DNA from: UBA2108 sp002713215
GTDB taxonomy: Bacteria; Bacteroidota; Bacteroidia; Flavobacteriales_G; Salibacteraceae
Assembly: GCA_937891015.1 (NCBI GenBank)
Contig: CALAPY010000036.1
Location: forward strand, 1 to 15,460
Direction: 5' to 3'
DNA: 15,460 nt
Part shown: piece by piece, positions 1 through 6,722 of the stretch
How positions within the stretch are numbered: the first letter of the stretch is position 1
Layout: each line of letters begins with the position of its first letter
Notes under the pieces: model-generated
Told to the model about the DNA's origin: nothing
Database searches by the model: none
What the model saw: only the letters and a program-made list of their open reading frames with translations
Translations under genes and position numbers: made by a program

Positions 1-62
1 CAGTTGGTTAGAGCGTCGGATTCATAACCCGGAGGTCGAGAGTTCAAATCTCTCTCTCGCTA
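1..62 (+). tRNA. tRNA-Met (CAT), 5' end cut by window edge
   Basis: Only the 3' part is present; the acceptor 5' strand and part of the D stem lie before base 1. The D-loop sequence (AGTTGGTTAGAGC), anticodon loop TTCATAA with anticodon CAT at about 24-26, T arm GAGAG-TTCAAAT-CTCTC (38-54), acceptor 3' strand 55-61 and discriminator A62 are all visible. CCA is not encoded. CAT could mean elongator, initiator or a lysidine-modified Ile tRNA; the sequence resembles elongator tRNA-Met. A second tRNA follows after 34 bases, so the two may be one transcription unit. Confidence 0.93.
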
Positions 63-96
63 CTAGTTGTACTTCAACTATCTTTGTACAAGTACT

Positions 97-170
97 GGCC
101 CCGTAGCATAACTGAATAGTGCACTTGATTACGGCTCAAGAGGTTACAGGTTTGAATCCTGTCGGGGTCA
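97..170 (+). tRNA. tRNA-Arg (ACG)
   Basis: A complete cloverleaf can be drawn. The acceptor stem pairs 97-103 (GGCCCCG) with 163-169 (CGGGGTC), with one G-T wobble. The anticodon stem CTTGA/TCAAG encloses TTACGGC, giving anticodon ACG. The T arm is ACAGG-TTTGAAT-CCTGT (146-162) and the discriminator is A170. CCA is not encoded. A34 is normally deaminated to inosine by TadA so that CGU, CGC and CGA are read; this is family knowledge. It is followed directly by an intrinsic terminator. Confidence 0.96.
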
Positions 171-181
171 CTAAGATTAGC

Positions 182-214
182 AAAAGCCCCATCGAGAATC
201 GGTGGGGCTTTTTT
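182..214 (+). terminator. Rho-independent terminator of the tRNA unit
   Basis: The stem AAAAGCCCCA (182-191) pairs with TGGGGCTTTT (203-212) around an 11-base loop and runs into a T tract (209-214). It begins 12 bases after tRNA-Arg and probably ends the tRNA-Met/tRNA-Arg transcript. The T tract also forms one arm of a longer inverted repeat described separately (208-263). Confidence 0.85.
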
Positions 215-378
215 ATTTTGCACCGAGTCGAGCTTGCTCGAACTCGCAAGCAAAATAAAAAAGTACAAAGTGGAACTTTGTGGGCTTTTGATATTCGGAA
301 TTCGGAGTCCAAAGGATGCCACAGGCAATCCTGTTTCAGCGTCAAATCGAGTTTACTCGATTGCGTTGACAATTCCGA
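208..378. repeat. Hairpin-rich non-coding element behind the tRNA terminator
   Basis: No credible gene occupies 171-414. Inverted repeats fill the stretch. Bases 208-221 and 250-263 are a perfect 14-bp inverted pair. Between them lies TCGAGC-TT-GCTCGA (228-241), flanked by CGAGT (224-228) and ACTCG (242-246). Next is ACAAAGT-GGA-ACTTTGT (265-281). A second block is bounded by TCGGAATT (295-302) and AATTCCGA (371-378). It contains ACAGG-CAAT-CCTGT (321-334) and AATCGAGT-TT-ACTCGATT (345-362). The two core palindromes, TCGAGCTTGCTCGA and TCGAGTTTACTCGA, differ by a compensated base pair, so the blocks may be diverged copies of one unit. I do not recognise a named family. Confidence 0.6.
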
Positions 379-404
379 TTAAATCATATTAACTTCATGA
401 TTTT

Positions 405-431
405 AGTATCTTTTTTACCTTAAAAGATACT
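405..431. repeat. Perfect inverted repeat across the stop codon of the toxin-like gene
   Basis: AGTATCTTTT (405-414) and AAAAGATACT (422-431) are perfect 10-bp complements around a 7-base loop that contains the minus-strand stop codon (415-417). On the minus strand it would form a 3' hairpin at the end of the toxin-like mRNA. No T run follows on either strand, so a strong intrinsic terminator is not supported. A stabilising or weakly terminating 3' hairpin is possible. Confidence 0.45.
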
Positions 432-1107
432 TATCTAACCATCTGGGGATAAAATTTCCTTTTATTTCCAATCTACTTCCTCTGGTAACTTCTGCAATCA
501 ATACATATTGTTTCCCAGAATTATCGAATAGATATGCTCTATCGCTCAAAAGAATGGCAGGAAGCAGGTTCTCAAGACTTCTCCAATAGCGATCTACAAT
601 TTTGATTTCGTTAACCGGGTGCCCTCCAAGTTGTACCCTTTGCCGAACTCGATCAACGTTGATTTTTGGGTCTTGTGTGGTAATGAAATAAAGGTAATTC
701 CTATACCCGAGGGCTTTCGCGTCTTCAAAAAACTTTAATTTAGAATGATGAGACATGACCGTTTCGAAAGTCAATGAATCTGATTGTCTTAACGTTTCAT
801 ACCGAAGATATTCCGCCAGGGCAGAAGCAAGGTAACTATTTATTTCACCGTGCCATTTTTGTTTTGATTCAAACTTAAATGATTTATAGTATATGCTTAA
901 AAAATGTTGGGACAAATAGCTATTGGCATTTTCATAATCAAAATATTTAAGAGGACCTAAAGAGATGCCTTCATGTAAAAGTCTTTCCAGGTCATCAGCA
1001 TTGTAATAATTATGAAGGTGAACCTTATTTGATAAGTCGGCTATTAGGGTTGATTTTCCTGAACCATTAGGTCCTCCAACTAAACGTAGGCGTTTAATCT
1101 TTCCCAT
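415..1107 (-). CDS. Zeta-toxin-like P-loop kinase (probable toxin of a toxin-antitoxin pair)
   Basis: The 230-residue product resembles the zeta-toxin/'predicted ABC-type ATPase' family. The Walker A motif GGPNGSGKST is at residues 11-20. YNADDLE (35-41) supplies acidic residues where zeta kinases bind substrate. FETVMSHHSK (114-123) and RVRQRVQLGGHPV (153-165), followed by a conserved RYWRSLENL stretch and a DNS at 195-197, complete the family pattern. Zeta toxins phosphorylate UDP-N-acetylglucosamine-type sugars, blocking cell-wall synthesis; other P-loop kinases of this group may use different substrates, so the substrate here is inferred. The gene overlaps the upstream small gene by 14 bases, which implies translational coupling and a shared transcript. 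The ATG start puts the P-loop at the usual distance from the N-terminus. No signal peptide is visible, so it acts in the cytoplasm. Confidence 0.82.
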   Translation of the reverse strand: MGKIKRLRLVGGPNGSGKSTLIADLSNKVHLHNYYNADDLERLLHEGISLGPLKYFDYENANSYLSQHFLSIYYKSFKFESKQKWHGEINSYLASALAEYLRYETLRQSDSLTFETVMSHHSKLKFFEDAKALGYRNYLYFITTQDPKINVDRVRQRVQLGGHPVNEIKIVDRYWRSLENLLPAILLSDRAYLFDNSGKQYVLIAEVTRGSRLEIKGNFIPRWLDKYLLR

Positions 1108-1354
1108 CTTTTAGATGGAATATTTTTTTTGTGACTCTTTTTCTGGGAGAATCTAATTCTTTGATAAGCTCCTTTCTTCCATCGGGATGGATTTTTACAA
1201 TTTTTCTCCCCTCAAGATACGTAATTGGAACACCTTTTTCTTTCGCTTCATTGGCAGCATTTATCGCCGCATGTTTAAGTAAATCAATCCATTCTTTGTG
1301 GGTTAAATCACGTGGCGGTAAGGAAGATTCATTCATAAGTTCAAATTTAGCCAT
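1094..1354 (-). CDS. Small charged protein, probable antitoxin partner of the zeta-like kinase
   Basis: This 86-residue, lysine-rich protein has no signal peptide or membrane segment. Its first half looks helical (THKEWIDLLKHAAINAANEA). The second half contains GRKIVKIHPDGRKELIKEL, which could form a short beta hairpin, and a basic tail. It does not resemble the classical epsilon antitoxin in any motif I can see. Its role is inferred from position: it comes first in a two-gene unit, overlaps the toxin-like gene by 14 bases and is translated just before it, which is the usual antitoxin-first order. The ATG at 1354 leaves 83 bases to the ftcD start, where both promoters must lie. An alternative is an adaptor or regulator of the kinase rather than an antitoxin. 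Confidence 0.65.
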   Translation of the reverse strand: MAKFELMNESSLPPRDLTHKEWIDLLKHAAINAANEAKEKGVPITYLEGRKIVKIHPDGRKELIKELDSPRKRVTKKIFHLKDGKD

Positions 1355-1362
1355 TAATATTG

Positions 1363-1380
1363 AACATTGAAGTTAATGTT
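1363..1380. promoter_or_regulatory. Inverted repeat in the divergent control region (possible operator)
   Basis: AACATT (1363-1368) and AATGTT (1375-1380) are inverted around a 6-base spacer. An overlapping pair, CATTAA (1352-1357) and TTAATG (1373-1378), reaches the antitoxin start codon. The site lies between the divergent small-protein gene and the ftcD promoter, where an autoregulating toxin-antitoxin complex would bind. The arms are short and the region is AT-rich, so chance is a real alternative. Confidence 0.3.
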
Positions 1381-1406
1381 TCAGTGTCTTTTTCCCTTCC
1401 AAATCC

Positions 1407-1414
1407 TACTTTTG
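1407..1414 (+). promoter_or_regulatory. -7 promoter box of ftcD
   Basis: TACTTTTG matches the Bacteroidota consensus TAnnTTTG exactly. It lies 23 bases before the ATG at 1438, so the transcript would begin near 1420 with a short A-rich leader. No convincing -33 TTTG is visible. The position supports the 1438 start over the upstream in-frame ATG at 1360, which lies before the promoter. Confidence 0.6.
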
Positions 1415-1437
1415 CGCACCTTAAAAATAACATACCC

Positions 1438-3126
1438 ATGAAGTTGATAGAATGTGTACCAAACATAAGTGAAGGAAGAGATCAGGCTAAAATAAAAGCC
1501 ATTAGTTCGGTGGTTGAAACCGTAGAAGGTGTTCGGTTGCTGGATGTGGATCCGGGAAAAGCTACTAACCGTACCGTAATCACTTTTGTAGGAGAACCGG
1601 AAAACGTGATTGAAGCGGCTTTCCTTTTGGTTAAGAAGGCTTCTGAACTGATTGATATGAGAGGACATTCCGGAGAGCATCCTCGCTTTGGAGCAACTGA
1701 TGTATGTCCTTTGGTTCCTATTTCAGATATTTCCATGGAAGAAACGGTTGAATATGCTCATAAGCTGGGAGAAAGAATTGGAAGAGAATTAAATATTCCA
1801 GGATATTTTTATGAAAATGCAGCTAAGGAAGAAAAGCGTGTAAACCTCGCCAACTGTAGGGAAGGAGAGTACGAGGGACTAAGCAATAAATTGGTTGACC
1901 CAAATTGGAAGCCTGATTTTGGTCCTGCAAAATTTAATGATGCTGTTGCCAAAAGCGGGGTAACGGCCGTTTCTGCCCGTGACTTTCTGGTAGCTTATAA
2001 TGTGAATTTAAATACAACTTCAACGAGAAGAGCTAATGCAATTGCCTTTGATATTCGTGAAGCAGGAAGATTAAAGCGGGAAGGAAATCCCCTAACCGGT
2101 AAAAAGGTATTGGATGAAAATGGTGAACCGGTTAGAATCCCTGGTAAGTTTAAAAGTGTAAAAGGAATTGGTTGGTACATCGATGAGTATGGTGTTGCTC
2201 AGATTTCGTACAACCTGACCAATATTAATGTTGCTTCTATTCATGAAGTATTCGATGAAACGTGTAAATCTGCTGACAGCAGGGGAATACGGGTAACCGG
2301 ATCAGAACTAATTGGTTTGGTTCCGTTAAAAGCCATGTTAGATGCGGGGAGGTACTTCCTGAAAAAACAAAACCGATCCGTTGGAATAGCCGAGAGTGAA
2401 ATCATTAAGATAGCAGTAAAATCTTTGGGACTGGATGACCTTGCTCCATTTGATCCCAATGAAAAAATTATAGAATATAAGCTAAAAGAAGGGCAGGAAA
2501 AAGGCCTGATAGATATGACCCTAACCGGATTTGCCGATGAAACGGCAAGTGAGTCAATGGCTCCGGGTGGTGGATCAATATCGGCATACGTTGGTTCTTT
2601 GGGAATTAGCCTGGGAGTAATGGTTGCCAACTTATCATCGCATAAAAGAGGCTGGGACGATCGTTGGGAAGAATTTTCCGATTGGGCTGAAAAGGGTACA
2701 GCCATTCAAAAGGAATTGATGAGACTGGTTGATGAGGATACCAATTCGTTCAATGGAATTATGGCTGCTTTTGGATTACCAAAAGATACGGATGAAGATA
2801 AGGTAAAAAGAAAGGAAGCGATTGAGTTGGCTACAAAACACGCAACAGAAGTTCCATTAGAGGTAATGACTCAGAGTTTAAACTCCATGGAAGTTATCAA
2901 GGCTATGGCGGAGGTAGGGAATCCAAATTCGGTTACTGATGCCGGAGTGGGTGCATTGTGTGCCAGAACGGCTGTTTTGGGAGCATTTCTTAACGTTAAA
3001 ATAAATGCTACTGGCTTGACAGATAAAGAATACGTAGCGAATATTTTGGGTAAAGCACAAAAAATTGCTGACCAGGCCGTGCAATTGGAACAGAAAATCT
3101 TAGAGATCGCTGACTCCAAGATATAA
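1438..3126 (+). CDS. ftcD: Bifunctional glutamate formimidoyltransferase / formimidoyl-THF cyclodeaminase
   Basis: The 562-residue product has the length of a bifunctional FTCD. The transferase half opens with MKLIECVPNISEGRD and contains RGHSGEHPRFGATDV (75-89); His81 corresponds to the catalytic His82 of the mammalian enzyme. The cyclodeaminase half carries the PGGGS motif (376-380) in SMAPGGGSISAYVGSLG. The enzyme moves the formimino group from formiminoglutamate to tetrahydrofolate, then releases ammonia to give 5,10-methenyl-THF, linking histidine breakdown to the one-carbon pool in the cytoplasm. The start is set at 1438: the reading frame continues upstream to an ATG at 1360, but those 26 residues are not family-like and precede the -7 box. 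No hut genes are in view. The patatin-like gene follows after 60 bases. Confidence 0.95.
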   Translation: MKLIECVPNISEGRDQAKIKAISSVVETVEGVRLLDVDPGKATNRTVITFVGEPENVIEAAFLLVKKASELIDMRGHSGEHPRFGATDVCPLVPISDISMEETVEYAHKLGERIGRELNIPGYFYENAAKEEKRVNLANCREGEYEGLSNKLVDPNWKPDFGPAKFNDAVAKSGVTAVSARDFLVAYNVNLNTTSTRRANAIAFDIREAGRLKREGNPLTGKKVLDENGEPVRIPGKFKSVKGIGWYIDEYGVAQISYNLTNINVASIHEVFDETCKSADSRGIRVTGSELIGLVPLKAMLDAGRYFLKKQNRSVGIAESEIIKIAVKSLGLDDLAPFDPNEKIIEYKLKEGQEKGLIDMTLTGFADETASESMAPGGGSISAYVGSLGISLGVMVANLSSHKRGWDDRWEEFSDWAEKGTAIQKELMRLVDEDTNSFNGIMAAFGLPKDTDEDKVKRKEAIELATKHATEVPLEVMTQSLNSMEVIKAMAEVGNPNSVTDAGVGALCARTAVLGAFLNVKINATGLTDKEYVANILGKAQKIADQAVQLEQKILEIADSKI

Positions 3127-3186
3127 CATCTTTTATACAACTGTAGGGGACGCGGTTACGTTTATAGTTGAAAGGGCTGCGTTTTT

Positions 3187-5442
3187 ATGACCGAATCTAA
3201 AAGAAAATTAAGGGAATATTTACTGGGAGTAATTTACTTCTTCCCGTTTCAGCTGTTTTTAGCCCATCTGAAACGAAATCACATTATTCTGTTTTTCTGG
3301 CTGTTTGCAATCGGTTTAATCAGTAAGGTTATTGCAGTTAAATATGGCGTTCCACAGCTCCTATTGTATCCTGAATACCTGGGAGAAGTTAATTTTCTTT
3401 CACATGTAATTCTTGGTCTGGCGGTTGGATCGTTTTTTATGGCTTTTAATGTAAGCAGTTACATCATTAATGGTTTTCGATTTCCTTTTATTGCCACCCT
3501 TTCAAAGCCCTTTTTAAAATACAACCTCAATAACTTTATTCTTCCGGCTGTATTTTATGGCCTGTATGTATACCATTTGGTTGATCACCAACTCAATCAC
3601 GAACTGCTCCTGGTCTCAGAAGTTGCCGCCAACCTTACTGGTTTTATCATCGGAAATATGATTTTTTCGGTGCTCAGTATGCTTTATTTTATCAATACAA
3701 ACAAAAGCATTTTTAAGATTCTGAATATTCCCATTGATTTCGACTCTAAAAAATACAAACCGATACAATACCTGATAGAGCCTGATTTAAAATGGTATCA
3801 GTTTTTAAAAAGAAAAAGTGAGTGGAAGATCGAAACCTATATTGCTGGTGATTTAAGAATTCGAAGAGCAAGGTCGAGTAAACACTACAAAAAAGAAACC
3901 CTAAAAAGAGTATTTCAACAAAATCACCTCAATGCTTCCCTGTTTGAGATTGGAGGCATATTTAGCATTTTCCTATTGGGCTGGTTTATGGAAGTACCTT
4001 TCTTTGAAATTCCAGCAGGTGCAAGTATCTTTTTGCTGTTGTCTATGCTACTCATGTTTTCAGGAGCCCTGCACAATTGGCTAAAAGGGTGGAGTATACT
4101 GGGTTTTATTGTCATATTCCTGTTGTTGAACGAGTTTTCCAAACACGATGTATTCAGAATACAAAGCCATGCGTATGGGCTCAACTATGACGTTGTAAAA
4201 GATTACAACAACGAGGAACTGCAGGAACTTAACTATAGCGATGTGCTTAAAAGACAAAGTTTCTCAGAGGAAGTTAATCGTCTACGGAAAATTCAGAGTC
4301 AGCTGGGTAACGATAAGAAGCTGGTTTTTGTAAATACCAGTGGCGGAGGTCTCCGCTCTGCCATGTGGACATTTCATGTGCTGCAGATGGCTGACAGCTT
4401 AATGAAAGGGCAGGTGTTTAAGCATACGGCGCTTATTACTGGTGCTTCAGGAGGAATGATTGGTTCTGCTTATTACCGCGAATTGTACCTAAGAAATCAA
4501 TTGTTGAGTGACCAAAAACCAGTGGATAAAATCAGGACAAATCAAATATCAAAAGATTTACTCAATCCGCTGGCATTTGCCTGGGTGGTAAATGATTTTT
4601 TCCTTCGTTATAGAAGAGTAACCTATAACAATAAGCAGTATTATAGAGACCGGGGGTACTACTTTGAGCAGAAATTGCTGGAAAATACCGAGCAGGTGTT
4701 AGATGTTCCGGTTTCTTATTACGATGGATTTGTCCACAATGGAATTATTCCGGAAATTCTATTGACTCCTACTGTATCAAATGATGGAAGAAAGTTGATC
4801 ATTTCCAGTATAAACACGAGCTTTCTTCACCTGAATTCGAGGGACTTTTCTTCGCGAATGGCTCACATCGATTTCAGAAGTTTTTTTAGAAATCAAAATG
4901 CCGATAGCTTACGATATACCAGTGCACTTAGGATGAATGCAACCTTTCCCTATGTGCTTCCGGGAGTATCTCTTCCTTCCAATCCCAGAATTGAAGTAAT
5001 GGACGCCGGGGTGAGGGATAACTTTGGTATGGAAATTTCAATGCAATACATGCACGCCATGAAAGAATATTTAGATACCGGAGTTCAAAAAATTGCGTTG
5101 ATTCGGATTATTGATCATCAGGATTCAATTCGAATTCAAAATGAACCAAATACTTCGCTTATAAAATCTTTTTCCAGTCCGGTTGGGTCGGTTTATAACA
5201 ACCTGTTCAATTTTCAACGCTTGAATCAGGAGGGTACCTTTTCATTAATTTCAGACGAGTTAAAGGATAAAGTAGAGATATTTTCGTTCACACTAAAAAC
5301 CAGGAATGATAACGAAATTCCGCTTAGTTGGCATCTATCAGCAAGGGACAAACAACAGATCAGAAATGCTATTTATGAGGAAGTTAATGAAAGTGAAATG
5401 CGACGTCTTATTTCGTTTATCGGTAACGGACAATCTAAGTAG
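3187..5442 (+). CDS. Polytopic membrane protein with C-terminal patatin-like phospholipase domain
   Basis: The 751-residue protein has two parts. The N-terminal part has about seven hydrophobic segments (near 33-52, 70-92, 115-134, 146-170, 253-270, 275-294 and 299-316), with a charged loop at about 175-250. From about 375 follows a patatin-like hydrolase: the oxyanion-type glycine motif SGGGLRSA (385-392), the nucleophile elbow GASGG with Ser421, and the dyad aspartate Asp606 in VMDAGVRDN. Such enzymes cleave acyl esters of phospholipids or related lipids with a Ser-Asp dyad. Membrane anchoring suggests action on cell-envelope lipids; the substrate and the side of the membrane are unknown. 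The usual DGG/DGA around the aspartate reads DAG here. The ATG lies 60 bases after ftcD. TATAGTTG (3163-3170) is a one-mismatch -7 box, so a promoter of its own is possible. Confidence 0.85.
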   Translation: MTESKRKLREYLLGVIYFFPFQLFLAHLKRNHIILFFWLFAIGLISKVIAVKYGVPQLLLYPEYLGEVNFLSHVILGLAVGSFFMAFNVSSYIINGFRFPFIATLSKPFLKYNLNNFILPAVFYGLYVYHLVDHQLNHELLLVSEVAANLTGFIIGNMIFSVLSMLYFINTNKSIFKILNIPIDFDSKKYKPIQYLIEPDLKWYQFLKRKSEWKIETYIAGDLRIRRARSSKHYKKETLKRVFQQNHLNASLFEIGGIFSIFLLGWFMEVPFFEIPAGASIFLLLSMLLMFSGALHNWLKGWSILGFIVIFLLLNEFSKHDVFRIQSHAYGLNYDVVKDYNNEELQELNYSDVLKRQSFSEEVNRLRKIQSQLGNDKKLVFVNTSGGGLRSAMWTFHVLQMADSLMKGQVFKHTALITGASGGMIGSAYYRELYLRNQLLSDQKPVDKIRTNQISKDLLNPLAFAWVVNDFFLRYRRVTYNNKQYYRDRGYYFEQKLLENTEQVLDVPVSYYDGFVHNGIIPEILLTPTVSNDGRKLIISSINTSFLHLNSRDFSSRMAHIDFRSFFRNQNADSLRYTSALRMNATFPYVLPGVSLPSNPRIEVMDAGVRDNFGMEISMQYMHAMKEYLDTGVQKIALIRIIDHQDSIRIQNEPNTSLIKSFSSPVGSVYNNLFNFQRLNQEGTFSLISDELKDKVEIFSFTLKTRNDNEIPLSWHLSARDKQQIRNAIYEEVNESEMRRLISFIGNGQSK

Positions 5443-5471
5443 TTTTTTAATTTAGCAACTTTATTGCACGA

Positions 5472-5813
5472 ATGATCAAACGCGACAGAATAAAGTTGAT
5501 TAAAGAAATGTTGTCGTCCAACTCAACGGATCCATTTCTAAATTATGCTGCCGCACTGGAGTACAATAAAATAGGTGACAAGGAAAAATCAATTAACCTG
5601 CTGTTAGGAATAGTAAACAATAATCCTGAATACCTCGGGGCATACTATCAATTGGGTAAGCTATACGAAGAGCAAAATCAATCCGATAAGGCCATTGTGA
5701 TTTTCAAAAAGGGCAGAAAGGTTGCCCTGGAGCAAAATAATCAGAAAACCCTGGGGGAATTAACCGAAGCACTCATGCTGGTTGATGACGAGTTTGATGG
5801 GAGTTTTGATTAA
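5472..5813 (+). CDS. Small tetratricopeptide-repeat protein
   Basis: The 113-residue protein consists mainly of two TPR-like helix pairs: DPFLNYAAALEYNKIGDKEK (about 20-39) and a canonical repeat with YLGAYYQLGKLYEEQ and DKAIVIFKKGRKVA. A further helix and an acidic tail (DDEFDGSFD) follow. It has no signal peptide, so a cytoplasmic scaffold for protein contacts is likely; the partner is unknown. It starts 29 bases after the patatin-like gene. TAATTTAG (5448-5455) is one mismatch from the -7 consensus, so it may be co-transcribed or have its own promoter. Its TAA stop shares the bases TTAA (5810-5813) with the stop of the convergent rnz. Confidence 0.8.
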   Translation: MIKRDRIKLIKEMLSSNSTDPFLNYAAALEYNKIGDKEKSINLLLGIVNNNPEYLGAYYQLGKLYEEQNQSDKAIVIFKKGRKVALEQNNQKTLGELTEALMLVDDEFDGSFD

Positions 5814-6721
5814 ACGTTAAAGACGGCACCCTCCACTGCTAATTCCGTATTCTTAAAAGTTTGCCTGGCTTCATTCAATAGTGGCTCAAGTGAATGATAC
5901 CTGGAAGAAAAATGACCTATAATCAGGCGTTTGCAGTTGGCTTTAAGCGCTACGTCTGCTGCCTGTGTTGTGGTGGAATGAAAGGTTTCATTTGCCCGCT
6001 TACTCATATCATTCATAAAAGTTGCCTCGTGATATAAAAGGTCAGAGTCCTGTATTGCATCTAAGTAGGATGGGTTGGGTTTGGTGTCTGAGATAAAGGA
6101 GTATTTGGCCAGTGGGGCTGGATCCACTATGAGCTCCTTGTTTTTTAGCAACTCCCCTGATTCACGAATAACATCTTTACCTGCCTTTACCTGGAGAATT
6201 TCTTCCAGGGTCAAATTATGCTGTTGAATAGCTTCCTTTCTAATATTGATTCCATGTGACTTCTCTTGGAAAACGAAACCAAAACAGTCGATTCTATGTT
6301 TAACCGGAGTACTGGAAATATCCACTTGTTTACTTTCACAAATGACCCCGCAATTGCCCATGCTTAGTTCGTGATAAATAACATTGAACCTTAGCTTGGA
6401 GTGCGCAGCTTCCAATTGAATATTGATTATTTTCTGCAGGGGAGCAGGTGCATAAATGTGGAGATCTTTTTCGCGACACAATAGGTGCATGGTGTTCAAG
6501 AGCCCGATTAACCCGAAATAATGATCACCGTGCATGTGGCTAATTAGAATCCTGGAAATCCGCTGGAATTTTATACCGTACTTTCTTAATTGAATTTGGG
6601 TGCCCTCACCACAATCAACCAGTGTATAATCCTGATTTACATCTACGATTTGTGCGGTTGGTCTTCTCTCTGTAGTAGGAATAGCGGAATTCGATCCAAG
6701 AATCGTAACGCTAATCCCCAT
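5810..6721 (-). CDS. rnz: Ribonuclease Z (tRNA 3' endonuclease)
   Basis: The 303-residue metallo-beta-lactamase-fold protein has the short-form RNase Z length. Metal-binding motifs appear in order: HMHGDH (62-67), KHR (His142), SDT (Asp212), His248 in FHSTTTQAA and His270 in GHFSSRY. RNase Z cuts tRNA precursors after the discriminator base so that CCA can be added. This fits with the two tRNAs in the window, neither of which encodes CCA. The start is the ATG at 6721, one base after the stop of the upstream secreted-protein gene, so translation is probably coupled. It converges with the TPR gene with a 4-base overlap that leaves no room for a dedicated terminator. Confidence 0.96.
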   Translation of the reverse strand: MGISVTILGSNSAIPTTERRPTAQIVDVNQDYTLVDCGEGTQIQLRKYGIKFQRISRILISHMHGDHYFGLIGLLNTMHLLCREKDLHIYAPAPLQKIINIQLEAAHSKLRFNVIYHELSMGNCGVICESKQVDISSTPVKHRIDCFGFVFQEKSHGINIRKEAIQQHNLTLEEILQVKAGKDVIRESGELLKNKELIVDPAPLAKYSFISDTKPNPSYLDAIQDSDLLYHEATFMNDMSKRANETFHSTTTQAADVALKANCKRLIIGHFSSRYHSLEPLLNEARQTFKNTELAVEGAVFNV

Positions 6722-6722
6722 A

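Noticed and set aside
119..382. Plus-strand 87-codon ORF and two minus-strand ORFs over the same stretch
   Set aside because: They run through the tRNA-Arg gene, its terminator and the palindromic element, and their products look like translations of structural RNA sequence.
1360..1437. N-terminal extension of FtcD from the ATG at 1360
   Set aside because: The 26 extra residues are not family-like and the exact -7 box at 1407-1414 lies inside them; the ATG at 1438 gives the standard FTCD start.
2241..2705. 154-codon minus-strand ORF inside ftcD
   Set aside because: It is antisense to a well-supported coding frame and its product has no recognisable features.
3127..3186. Terminator or riboswitch between ftcD and the patatin-like gene
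   Set aside because: Only 60 bases are present, with no stable hairpin plus T run and no recognisable aptamer; at most a weak -7-like TATAGTTG.
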